Origin: Ascoidea rubescens DSM 1968
Lineage: Eukaryota; Ascomycota; Saccharomycetes; Ascoideales; Ascoideaceae
Assembly: GCF_001661345.1 (NCBI RefSeq)
Contig: NW_017962924.1
Span: 434,001 to 498,000 of the forward strand
Reading direction: 5' to 3'
Length of the DNA stretch: 64,000 bases
The position numbers and the translations under genes were made by a program. The notes under the pieces are model-generated. The model saw only the letters and a program-made list of their open reading frames with translations, was not told the DNA's origin and searched no databases. Below are positions 1-8,969 of the stretch, one piece after another (within the stretch, counting starts at the first letter, position 1; each line of letters opens with the position of its first letter).

Positions 1-1
1 G

Positions 2-454
2 GTTCTGAGCAGAACCACCCTCAGCAGCACCAGGCTGGCTTCGTATAGCTCGCAGAGTCTGCTGCTGTTTCTTCAAAGCGAGTCGACGAGGCAAACAGAT
101 GCCAAAGCCCAAGCTGAACATTCTCTTCGTGTTCTGCTTTTTGTGCTGGAAAAGAGTCGATTTTCCTCATCCAGCACCTCCAGCGTTGTGCCGGACACCC
201 CCCTCGTGGAGCAGCCGAGAGTTCGCTATTCCGCGAAAAACAGGCCTCTGCATCACACAACAGAGGCCAGATTATCGCCACAGCACGATAACCGGTGCTC
301 GAAACAAGGGCTATCCGGAAAGCAGCAACAGGCGTGGAGGTTCCAGCTGAACAGAGGAAGAAGAGAGTATTTACCAATTCCAATCGACAGCGAGAAAAAG
401 ATTCAGGAAAGTTGTTCTAAGAGAATTGTCTCGTTTAACCACTTCTTCACGTAG
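2..454 (+). CDS. Possible 3' end of a gene entering from the left; unknown product
   Basis: Reading frame 2 is open from the window edge to a TAG at 452-454, giving about 150 residues. The product is rich in Ser, Arg and Gln. Base composition is much more GC-rich than the AT-rich genes that follow, and CTG codons are frequent here while rare elsewhere. Other frames are also partly open because the patch is GC-rich, so the open frame alone is weak evidence. In this genome real genes (PRP2, TGL2) turn GC-rich at ends that face a promoter, so a true C-terminal end is plausible. I recognise no domain. It could equally be a GC-rich intergenic patch. Confidence 0.3.
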   Translation, partial: VLSRTTLSSTRLASYSSQSLLLFLQSESTRQTDAKAQAEHSLRVLLFVLEKSRFSSSSTSSVVPDTPLVEQPRVRYSAKNRPLHHTTEARLSPQHDNRCSKQGLSGKQQQAWRFQLNRGRREYLPIPIDSEKKIQESCSKRIVSFNHFFT

Positions 455-889
455 TTTGCTGAAAAATCCAGTGAGAAACTCGCTTTTTGATCTGGTATAA
501 GTTCTGCTGGTGCCCAATAAAGTTGTTTGGGTCCTTTACCACTTTTATATCTTTCCCTTTTACGTCGCAGCATATAACCAGCATAGTTAGCATATTATTG
601 TCATTCTCATTGTCATTCTCATAATCATATCATAATCATATCATAATCATAACCATAATCATAACCATAATTATAATCATAATCATAATACGCTTTTTGT
701 TATCTAATATATGAAATAACTTCTCTTTGTTTCTTTATTCGTAATACCACTTTCATCTGCCTACATTTTCTTTATTCCTGCTTCTATTTGGTAGTCTTTT
801 TGTGCTTTATCCATTTTTGTTAATTTGCTAGTAACTAAACCATCGTACTTTGACCTGCTCCAATATAGTCCTATAAGTATACTGTCTTA
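455..889. other. Intergenic region upstream of LSB6
   Basis: AT-rich sequence before the LSB6 start. Positions about 597-690 hold a degenerate array of ATAATCAT/ATAACCAT units. No RNA gene or further ORF is supported. It presumably carries the LSB6 promoter. Confidence 0.6.
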
Positions 890-3800
890 ATGCTGGGTGA
901 TAATACAAAAGATTCCCAGTCAGAGACCCCATTGACTGCTCCCACTTCAGATGCCATTCCATCTCCTAAAAACGTCAATGGTTCTAATTTAGAAAAGCCA
1001 GACAAGTTAAAGAAAAAAGAACTATTAGAAAAATTAGAGAAACCAGAGAAATCAGAAAAATTAGACAAATTAAACAAATCAGAAACACCAGAAACACCAG
1101 AAACACCAGAAAATAACTCTGCTAAAAAGCCTCTCTCTCCCAACAAACCACAGCTTAAATCAACCACCACGAACACTACTAATGGAACCAGTGGCATTAA
1201 TGGCAACTCCAAATCAAATGGTGTTTCCAAACCAAACCTCAATCGAAAACCTTCCCCTATAAACTCAAAACCAACCCCAACACCTAGAAGACTTTCCACA
1301 ACATCCCTAAAAATGTCTCCCACAAGATCTTTTCGTAGAGACATAACTCCTCCCAATATCACTACAACCTCGAGACGAAATTCCATTACTCCTCCCAAAT
1401 CTACTACGATTTCGAGAAGAAATTCCATAACTCCTCCTAAGATCACTACAACCTCGAGAAGAAATTCCATTACACCACCCACATCTCAACCCAATTCAAA
1501 ATCTCCAACTACAAAGACTAGTCCTGCTTCTACAAATAATAATTCTCGTGTATCTCCTCCTCCCGTACAAAGAAGAGGTTCAAAAAGCTCAACAAAACCC
1601 ACCCAGCAACCCATTTCAAGGAGAAACTCAAGAGTAACTCCTCCTCCAAGACTCTCCAGAGTTCCTTCCTCTTCTTCCAGAGTTATTCCTTCTCCAAGAA
1701 GACAATCTCCTCCCTCACCTCCTAAAAATCATAGAGTTTCGCCCCCTCTTAAAATATCAAGACCTACTACTCCATCCGTAACCTCTATAAGATCATCTAG
1801 CAAACTCGTCTCTAAATCTTCCCCAGTTTCAAACTCTAAAACACAACAAATAAAAACGGTTTCAAAGCCAATACCAAAATTGTCAAAACCAACTACAACA
1901 CCTCAAACAAAACCAGTTTCGAAACCAATCTCAAAACCAATCTCAAAACTTCCAACAAAACCAGTCCCAAAACCACCAATAAAATCACAATCAACCGCTA
2001 AATCAAATCCAAACTCAAAAATTCAGTCTAAATCAAGTCCCAAGAAAAATGAAATCACAGGTTTTGATAGATTGAACCATGTCCAAAATTCCATCTCTAA
2101 TCCATTCGATGAGGATGATGAAGCTACAAATCAATTAGATAACACTTTATTGCCCAATAAAATCATCAAAAATCAACCAATTGCTCATTCTGCAAACATT
2201 CCTAGAATAAAAAACACTTATACTAAAAATAATACTACTGCTAATAATAATAAAAATAATACCAAAAATAATACCAAAAATAATATTAATAGAAAATTCG
2301 ATAGCTATGCTCATGAAGAAGAGACTATTGGTCTTTTATCAAACGCTGTCGAGGATTCCTCAAGAGGAAGAGGAAGATCACTAATGGTTCATCATACTCC
2401 CCAAAGATCTCGTTCTATTATGTCTCTAGAAATTATTGGAAGATGGACAAGAGAAATATCTGCAAAATTCCCCAGATGGTACGTTTCTCCAAAAAATATC
2501 GAAGGCACTCCTAATGAAATTCAATATTCTGTATTCAAACCTTCTCCTTATATCAAACCTATAAAGCATTTGCCCCCTGAGGGTTTTGAAAATAATGGCC
2601 CAATTAAAAAAATTGATTTTACCCAAATTGTTGAAAACTCAATTGAAGCAATTGAAAAATTGGGCTATGAACCAAAAAGAATTTCTGCTGGTTCTTCTGG
2701 TAGTTACTTTATTTACAATACTGACCACAAAATTGTTGGAGTCTTCAAACCAAAAGATGAAGAACCTTATGGTCCTTTGTCTCCAAAATGGACAAAATGG
2801 ATCCATAGAAATTTATTTCCTTGTTTCTTCGGTAGAAGTTGTCTTATTCCAAACTTGGGTTATATTTGTGAAGCATCTGCCTCCCTATTAGATCGACAAT
2901 TACAATCATTTATTGTTCCTTATACTGATACCGTTTTTATGTCCTCTGATTGTTTTTACTACCCTTATTTCACAAAGAGAAAACATTTAAAGAATAACAA
3001 CGCATTGCCCAAAAAAGTAGGTTCTTTTCAATTGTTTTTAAATGGTTACTTGGAAGCTGATCAGTTTTTCAAAAAATATCCACTTCCTGGCACTGAAAGA
3101 GGTGGCTGGGGCATATTACCTTTTGCTCCATCTGTAACAGAAGTTTCACCGGTCACCGCTGCTAGTACAACTGCAAATTCTCTTGAAATTCTGGATTCAA
3201 ATGCTTCTGTTATTGATGAATCTCATGATGATCAATTAATTTCAAATTTAACCGATAATTTTACACTTTATTCAGATGATCTGGATCAAGATCCTGAATT
3301 TCAATGGTCACCAGAAGTTCTTCAACAATTTGTTGAAGAATTGGAAAAACTAGTAATCTTAGATTATATTATGAGAAATACAGACAGAGGTTTGGATAAC
3401 TGGATGATTAAAGCCGAATGGGAAACTGTTATAGATAATTCACCTATTGACACAACCAGTGAGGTAAATGAAGAAAATATTGTTAGATATAAGAAAGTTC
3501 CGAGACTTAGAATCGGTGCTATTGATTCTGGTCTAGCTTTTCCATGGAAACACCCTGATGAATGGAGATCCTATCCCTTTGGTTGGTTATTTCTTCCAAT
3601 TTCCATAATTGGTAGACCATTTTCTGAAAGATCTCGTCAACATTATTTAAGATTATTAACTTCCACAGCATGGTGGGAAGAAACTGCTCTTCTATTTAGA
3701 CAAATGTTTGCTAGAGATTCGGATTTCAAAGAAAGAATGTGGAAAAAACAATGGGCAGTCATCAAAGGCCAGGCATTTAATGTTGTTGAAACTTTAAAAT

Positions 3801-4489
3801 GCCCTGAACAAGGTCCATTAGAATTGGCAAGGAGGACTAGAGTCATGATTTGGGATGATGAAATGGATGTTCCAGTTCATGTTCCAATTAATATTGTCTC
3901 AGGAAATAGTGAATATGGTTCAACAGATGCATCTGCAGATTCAAACAATCCCGCTATAAATTCTCTTAAAGATAATATTAGATATCAAAACTCACCGGTT
4001 CATCAAGCAATGATGCAAAAAAGTTCAGATATTGAAACAATCCCTGAAGGTGATGCTGCTTCTATTGTTGATATCTCAAATAAATCTAAACCTATTAAGG
4101 AAAATCCATTTGATGATAAAAATGCTCTTAAAAGCTCAGTAAAGAAGGAGACCTCCAAACCCGCTGTTCAAAATAATAAACAAAACATAAAAACAAAATC
4201 CAGTGATAATACTAAACTTTTGTCGAAAAATAGACAGACTAGATCTAAACCTGTTCAAAACAGATATCCTAATACAACAAATAATAGAATAACTAGAAAA
4301 TCAAGAACTGGTCCATACACATTGAATAAGAAAAAACAACCAAATAAGAAAAATATTAAGGAAAATCAAAAAATCAATGAAAACGAAATTGGTTTATCAT
4401 TTGCTCAGGATAATCCAGCAACAAAAAGAGTTATTATTGAAAGATTAGAAACAGTTACATCAAAACCTCCAGTTTTTACATGGTGTTAG
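890..4489 (+). CDS. LSB6: Type II phosphatidylinositol 4-kinase with long N-terminal extension
   Basis: The 1199-residue protein should phosphorylate phosphatidylinositol to PI4P on endosomal, vacuolar or plasma membranes. The kinase domain spans roughly residues 585-1000. It has the Gly-rich loop GSSGSYF, the catalytic lysine in VGVFKPKDEEPYG, the conserved PNLGYICEASA block, the catalytic-loop block NTDRGLDNWM, and AIDSGLAFP as the metal-binding DFG equivalent. S. cerevisiae Lsb6 is about 600 residues, so the first ~550 residues here are an unusual Ser/Pro/Lys/Arg-rich, disordered extension. That extension includes a tandem ~15-residue repeat with RRNSITPP cores. NPF tripeptides near residues 400 and 1085 (NPFDEDDE, ENPFDDK) are possible EH-domain ligands, and the proline-rich parts suit SH3 partners. 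The ATG at 890 is the first in frame. It converges with DUG2. Confidence 0.93.
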   Translation: MLGDNTKDSQSETPLTAPTSDAIPSPKNVNGSNLEKPDKLKKKELLEKLEKPEKSEKLDKLNKSETPETPETPENNSAKKPLSPNKPQLKSTTTNTTNGTSGINGNSKSNGVSKPNLNRKPSPINSKPTPTPRRLSTTSLKMSPTRSFRRDITPPNITTTSRRNSITPPKSTTISRRNSITPPKITTTSRRNSITPPTSQPNSKSPTTKTSPASTNNNSRVSPPPVQRRGSKSSTKPTQQPISRRNSRVTPPPRLSRVPSSSSRVIPSPRRQSPPSPPKNHRVSPPLKISRPTTPSVTSIRSSSKLVSKSSPVSNSKTQQIKTVSKPIPKLSKPTTTPQTKPVSKPISKPISKLPTKPVPKPPIKSQSTAKSNPNSKIQSKSSPKKNEITGFDRLNHVQNSISNPFDEDDEATNQLDNTLLPNKIIKNQPIAHSANIPRIKNTYTKNNTTANNNKNNTKNNTKNNINRKFDSYAHEEETIGLLSNAVEDSSRGRGRSLMVHHTPQRSRSIMSLEIIGRWTREISAKFPRWYVSPKNIEGTPNEIQYSVFKPSPYIKPIKHLPPEGFENNGPIKKIDFTQIVENSIEAIEKLGYEPKRISAGSSGSYFIYNTDHKIVGVFKPKDEEPYGPLSPKWTKWIHRNLFPCFFGRSCLIPNLGYICEASASLLDRQLQSFIVPYTDTVFMSSDCFYYPYFTKRKHLKNNNALPKKVGSFQLFLNGYLEADQFFKKYPLPGTERGGWGILPFAPSVTEVSPVTAASTTANSLEILDSNASVIDESHDDQLISNLTDNFTLYSDDLDQDPEFQWSPEVLQQFVEELEKLVILDYIMRNTDRGLDNWMIKAEWETVIDNSPIDTTSEVNEENIVRYKKVPRLRIGAIDSGLAFPWKHPDEWRSYPFGWLFLPISIIGRPFSERSRQHYLRLLTSTAWWEETALLFRQMFARDSDFKERMWKKQWAVIKGQAFNVVETLKCPEQGPLELARRTRVMIWDDEMDVPVHVPINIVSGNSEYGSTDASADSNNPAINSLKDNIRYQNSPVHQAMMQKSSDIETIPEGDAASIVDISNKSKPIKENPFDDKNALKSSVKKETSKPAVQNNKQNIKTKSSDNTKLLSKNRQTRSKPVQNRYPNTTNNRITRKSRTGPYTLNKKKQPNKKNIKENQKINENEIGLSFAQDNPATKRVIIERLETVTSKPPVFTWC
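1335..1485 (+). repeat. In-frame ~45-bp minisatellite in LSB6
   Basis: Three to four imperfect copies of a 45-bp unit encode ITPP-x(2)-TT-x-SRRNS. Each copy carries a basophilic-kinase consensus RRNS followed by TPP. Confidence 0.75.
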
Positions 4490-5025
4490 TCAAGAATTGA
4501 GATAAATTAGTTTTCTTTTATTTTTATATTTATTTATTTTATTAGAAAGATTTGTTTGTTTTTATTTTTAGAAAAATTATGGATATTTTTTAGGCAATTT
4601 TTATTGTTATATTTTGTTACATTTTTTTCTCAGTTTGTTTTATTTTTTATTTTTTTTCGCTTTAAAAGGCATTTTTCCTTGATACTTATTTTTTAATTGA
4701 TTATTTTTATTTAGCTAAGCATATAATTTTTTAATGGAATTAATACAAAATATATATACTACGAATGTTAAATAAATTCAGAGAAGCAAAAAAATTCTTA
4801 TATTTATATTTATAGTTTGCAAATGAAATGAAATGAAATGTAATATATGATATAGCTAGAAAATGAAATAATTTTTGATGCAATATACAATATTTCAAAT
4901 AAAAATAATATTATAAAGAAATAAAATGAAATGAGAAATTAACAAAAAATTTTTTAAAAACACATAAGTAATGAAGTATAATATAATATAAGAATATAGT
5001 ATAATTTTGTATCTTAATTTATTTT
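4490..5025. other. Convergent 3' intergenic region between LSB6 and DUG2
   Basis: Very AT-rich, with T-runs and several TATATA-like stretches suitable for yeast 3'-end formation on both strands. Short GAAAT repeats lie at about 4824-4840. No gene is supported. Confidence 0.6.
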
Positions 5026-8000
5026 TCAGTTGCTTGGATTTCTTGATGGTAATGATTTGAAAACACGTTTTAGAATATTTCTTAATTTGAATAAATTAGT
5101 TACACAAAGTCTCTCATTATTGAGATGTGCATTATCGGAAGATTGGCCACAAGGAATTTGTGCTGCTGGAGCATTGAAATATTTTTCTAGGAAACGAACA
5201 GAAGGAATCGAGCCACCTTCTCTAATGTATAATGGTTTGATTTTCCATTCTCTTTCAATTTCTCTATCAAGAATTTTAAAAGAATCATTATTTGGATCGC
5301 CTAACCATGGTTCGGACTCGTGTAATATTTTGATATCCAATTCGTTGGATGAATTCAACTTGTTATAAGAGTTTTTCAAATAAGAAATTAGATTTTTTTT
5401 AATTTCTGTTATATCTTGTTCTGGAACAACACGTAGGGATAATGAGGCTTCAACTCTTTGAGGTATAATAGTGGAATTGCCAGGACCAGAAAACTGAATG
5501 TTATGAACAGTTAAAGAAGGGAACCTCCATTTTTTCATTAGAGTTTCAATATCAAAATCAATTTGAGCTCTTTTAACAATATTTTCATAAAATGATTTTT
5601 CATCTTGTGTAACAGGTTTTATAGGATCATAAAAGTTTGGAATTAAAATTTTGTTATTATTATCATCAGAAGTTAGTTTTGATAATAGATTAATCAAATC
5701 CATTGCAGGTTCTCTAGATACACCACCATCCACACCAGAGTGTCTATCAGGTTTGTCGCTTGATATGGAGATAGAAGCACTGATAACGCCTCTTAAACCA
5801 TAATTAAGACAAGGAGTGGTATCATCTAGCCAGTAAGAATTGGATAATAAGATCCAGTCGATATTACCAATTAATTCTTTATTTTGTTGGATTACGTTTT
5901 GGAACCCAAATGATCCACATTCTTCTTCACCCTCGATTATAAAGACGACATCTGAATGTAACTGGCCTAACTGAACTAGTTCAGCGACGGAATAGATAGC
6001 AGACAATAAGGGGCCTTTATTGTCAGTCACACCTCTACCGTATAAATAGCCATCTTGAGCTGTTAGCTCAAATGGATCTGTTTCCCAACCGTTCTCTTTA
6101 TTGGCCTCAATAACATCATAATGACCATACCATAATATTCTAGGAGTATTATTAATATTATCTTGAGTTTTTGCATTCAAGTCTTTGTTAGTTAGAATTT
6201 TATTCTTTTTGGCAGCTTTAAAACAACCATAGACAATTGGGTTACCATCTGGCAAAGGAATTAATTTTGATTTTGCCCCAAATTTTTTAAGTAAATTCAT
6301 TAAAAAAATGGCGCAATTCCTGGAATCTTGAATAAATAATTCTGGGTTTTTTGAGACTGTTTTAAAAGATACAAAATATGTCAAAAGTTCCAATAAATGA
6401 TTGTTGGTTAGAGCATTTTTTAACAGCAAAAGATTTTCCAATTTTTTTTTTTTTTTGACAAGAGTATTCTCAATACTATTTAAATCATTTTGAATATTAG
6501 AATCGTGATAATCAAAGTTAGGTTCTTCGGGGTTTATATTTAGGTTTGGATTTGAGTTTGAATTGATAAGAGAAATCAAAGAAGAAGAATTATCACCATC
6601 GAGATTCCAAATAGCTACTGAGGCATCATTTGCAGCTGTGATTAGATAAGATTGGTTATTTCTTTTCATGACTTCGATACTTAAAACTCTGGTATCGTGT
6701 GCGATCCATTTATTGTTTGGGTTGATGTTGGTAAGAGTGTTGCTGTTATCTGGGGAAGCAAATGAGGATAAGTCATATTTTGTTAGACCTAAATCAGTGC
6801 CTTTGAATAAACAGTTGTTATAAACAGCTAGAGACATGATGTCGCCTTCTTTTTCATTTTTCAAGTATTGGATTAATTGTAAAGTAGACAAATCCCATAT
6901 TTTGATTTGGCCATTTGTTAAACCGCAATAGAGAAAGGAGGAGTTTTTGTAAAAAGATAAGACGCTATCTTTGTTATCTAGGGAGAAAAGAAAGTTGATG
7001 GGACTTTTCTTTTGATTTGAGGATTTGCTATTCGAGGGATGTTTGGATAAAGACCAGAATTTGATTAAACCATCACCACCACCGGAGATTAGGATCTCGT
7101 CAAAGGGTTTGTCTGTGTTTAAATCTATGTTTGAGAATTCATCTTTGGAGTAAGTTTGCAAAGAGTAGACAAAACCATTGTGCGCATATGGAATTATGTT
7201 TTTTGATGGAACCTCAATTAAGCTGTTACCGTTAGCATCAACAGTGATATCGATTGAAGAGGGAGAAACAGATAGAGGAGGAGATGATGAAGATGAGGGA
7301 CTGTTGCTGTTGTTGTTGTTATTATTTGTGTTGAGGGTGCTGGTGCTACCATTGTTAAAATTGATGTTAGATGAGCTTAACAAGCTTTTATTTGGTAAGC
7401 CAGTTGGACCCTTGGAATCAAAAAATTTATCAAAACGATTTAAAGGTAAAAACGAGGGATCGTTTTTAGGTAAAGTTTGAGATAAGTGGACGTATAAAAT
7501 TGAAGCATTTTGGCAACCAAAGAAAATTGTGTTTAAAGATGGAGACCAGGAAACACTAAAGATATCACCGACGTCAATTAAAGAATAGATTGTAATGGAG
7601 TTGTTATAATTCAACGATGGAGAGTCTAGAATAATTGGCAAATTCCAGATTTTAATTAAGGAGTCAGAGGCAGAAGAAATTAAGAATTTTGAATCCTTTG
7701 ATAGAGATAAAGATAAAATAGAGCTGTAATGGCCAAGTAAGATTTTGATTAAATTGAAAGAATTTAGATCAAAAATTAGGATTTTGGAGTCCTGGGTTCC
7801 ACAAATCAAGATGTTATTAATAGGATCAGATTTTATTGATAAAATTGAAAAATTGTGGTGCCATTTATGAATTAAAGAAGGGATTTTGCAGCCACCATTG
7901 ATAGTATTTGTGTTATTGTAATTTTTGTAGTTGTTGTAGTTGTTGTAATTGTTGTAATTGTTGTTAAAAATTGAAGAGTTGTTGGAATGAATAGACAAAT

Positions 8001-8355
8001 TTGAAAAGGAATTATTCATCTGAGTGTATGGGGCATTGTTTAACTCGTAAGCGTCATTGGCAGTGTTGTTATAATTGGAATTGTTTATTTGACTGTTACT
8101 GTTGTTGTTGGATTGATTTTTGTAAGTCAAAGGCAAATGACGACTGGTTAGGACAGTGGGAGTAGCACTGATTTCAGGTAATCTTTTCTTCCTTAAGTTG
8201 TCAGTTATGGTGTTGTTGTCTTGACTAATTAGCGAAACAGTCATCTTGTCCAACTCCTTGTTAACCTCTTTGTTGTACTCTTGACCAAACAGTCCGCTGA
8301 AGTCGACGTCCAGGAATTCGTTATCAGGAAGATCTTTGTCGTTGTTGCTGCTCAT
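5026..8355 (-). CDS. DUG2: Dug2-like WD40 / M20 metallopeptidase-family protein (glutathione degradation)
   Basis: Dug2 pairs with Dug3 as the glutamine-amidotransferase-type complex that starts the cytosolic DUG pathway of glutathione breakdown. The 1109-residue protein has an Asn-rich N-terminus of about 160 residues. WD40 repeats follow (about 160-630, with repeated LIKIWNL, QIKIWDL and SVAIWNLD blades), then an M20/ArgE-type peptidase domain (about 690-1105). Peptidase motifs are WYGHYDV, GRGVTDNKGP, EGEEECGS and a C-terminal SSDNAHLNNER; these supply the usual His, Asp, Glu-Glu and His metal or catalytic ligands. It is longer than S. cerevisiae Dug2 (about 880) because of Asn/Ser inserts within the WD40 region. 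A lysine run between the two domains is coded by 15 consecutive A residues. The start ATG at 8355 is clear. It is divergent from the mannosyltransferase gene. Confidence 0.93.
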   Translation of the reverse strand: MSSNNDKDLPDNEFLDVDFSGLFGQEYNKEVNKELDKMTVSLISQDNNTITDNLRKKRLPEISATPTVLTSRHLPLTYKNQSNNNSNSQINNSNYNNTANDAYELNNAPYTQMNNSFSNLSIHSNNSSIFNNNYNNYNNYNNYKNYNNTNTINGGCKIPSLIHKWHHNFSILSIKSDPINNILICGTQDSKILIFDLNSFNLIKILLGHYSSILSLSLSKDSKFLISSASDSLIKIWNLPIILDSPSLNYNNSITIYSLIDVGDIFSVSWSPSLNTIFFGCQNASILYVHLSQTLPKNDPSFLPLNRFDKFFDSKGPTGLPNKSLLSSSNINFNNGSTSTLNTNNNNNNSNSPSSSSSPPLSVSPSSIDITVDANGNSLIEVPSKNIIPYAHNGFVYSLQTYSKDEFSNIDLNTDKPFDEILISGGGDGLIKFWSLSKHPSNSKSSNQKKSPINFLFSLDNKDSVLSFYKNSSFLYCGLTNGQIKIWDLSTLQLIQYLKNEKEGDIMSLAVYNNCLFKGTDLGLTKYDLSSFASPDNSNTLTNINPNNKWIAHDTRVLSIEVMKRNNQSYLITAANDASVAIWNLDGDNSSSLISLINSNSNPNLNINPEEPNFDYHDSNIQNDLNSIENTLVKKKKKLENLLLLKNALTNNHLLELLTYFVSFKTVSKNPELFIQDSRNCAIFLMNLLKKFGAKSKLIPLPDGNPIVYGCFKAAKKNKILTNKDLNAKTQDNINNTPRILWYGHYDVIEANKENGWETDPFELTAQDGYLYGRGVTDNKGPLLSAIYSVAELVQLGQLHSDVVFIIEGEEECGSFGFQNVIQQNKELIGNIDWILLSNSYWLDDTTPCLNYGLRGVISASISISSDKPDRHSGVDGGVSREPAMDLINLLSKLTSDDNNNKILIPNFYDPIKPVTQDEKSFYENIVKRAQIDFDIETLMKKWRFPSLTVHNIQFSGPGNSTIIPQRVEASLSLRVVPEQDITEIKKNLISYLKNSYNKLNSSNELDIKILHESEPWLGDPNNDSFKILDREIEREWKIKPLYIREGGSIPSVRFLEKYFNAPAAQIPCGQSSDNAHLNNERLCVTNLFKLRNILKRVFKSLPSRNPSN

Positions 8356-8969
8356 TTGGCTGAATAAATATGTGGGTTTAAAAGCAGATACTCAGGTATT
8401 TATACCAAAAGCAGGATGGTTGGGGATGTTGCAAATGACTAATAGCAGGGGAAGACAGATAGAGGAATGTCTTGAATATTTCAATGGAATATGAAAAAAG
8501 TGTCTGGATTATGGCAAATAAAATTGGGTATATAGATGAAGCAATTCACGTCCAATAAAGTGTGAAAATGTCAACTGGAGGTAAAAAATATTTATTTTTT
8601 GCTTCACAGATTTTTTGTTCTTTCCATCCGAATGAGAACAAAAAGGTGGAAATGATGCGATCCGCAGCCACGCAGCCCCACGCAGCCCCACGCAGCCCCA
8701 CGCATTCGCCTGTGACTCATATGGTCACGTTACAGACGCACTCCCTCTCTCTTTCGCGGCGGAACGGCTCAGCTCTTGGCGGGGTTAATGCACGTGCACT
8801 GCCGCACACGGCTGCAGTATGTGCTGCTGCCACCATTCCGGATGCCATGTGCTGTTCGGCAGTGTGTTTGGTACTGCTCGAGCGGCGGCTATTATGTGTC
8901 CCGATCTGTGCAAAGATATAATAGCAGTGGGAGCGTGTTTTTGTTTGGCCTCTGGATGCTGGATGAGCA
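8356..8969. promoter_or_regulatory. Divergent promoter region DUG2 / MNN1-family gene
   Basis: The half next to the + gene is GC-rich, unlike the flanking coding DNA. It includes a CACGTG E-box at 8791-8796 and a TATAATA-type box near 8918 before the + strand start. Several open frames cross it in different directions, as expected by chance in a GC-rich patch. None has supporting features. Confidence 0.55.
8663..8704 (+). repeat. 10-bp tandem repeat CGCAGCCCCA
   Basis: Three exact copies occupy 8671-8700, with partial copies on both sides (CGCAGCCA before, CGCA after). It lies in the GC-rich divergent promoter and contains repeated CACGCAG boxes. Confidence 0.85.
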
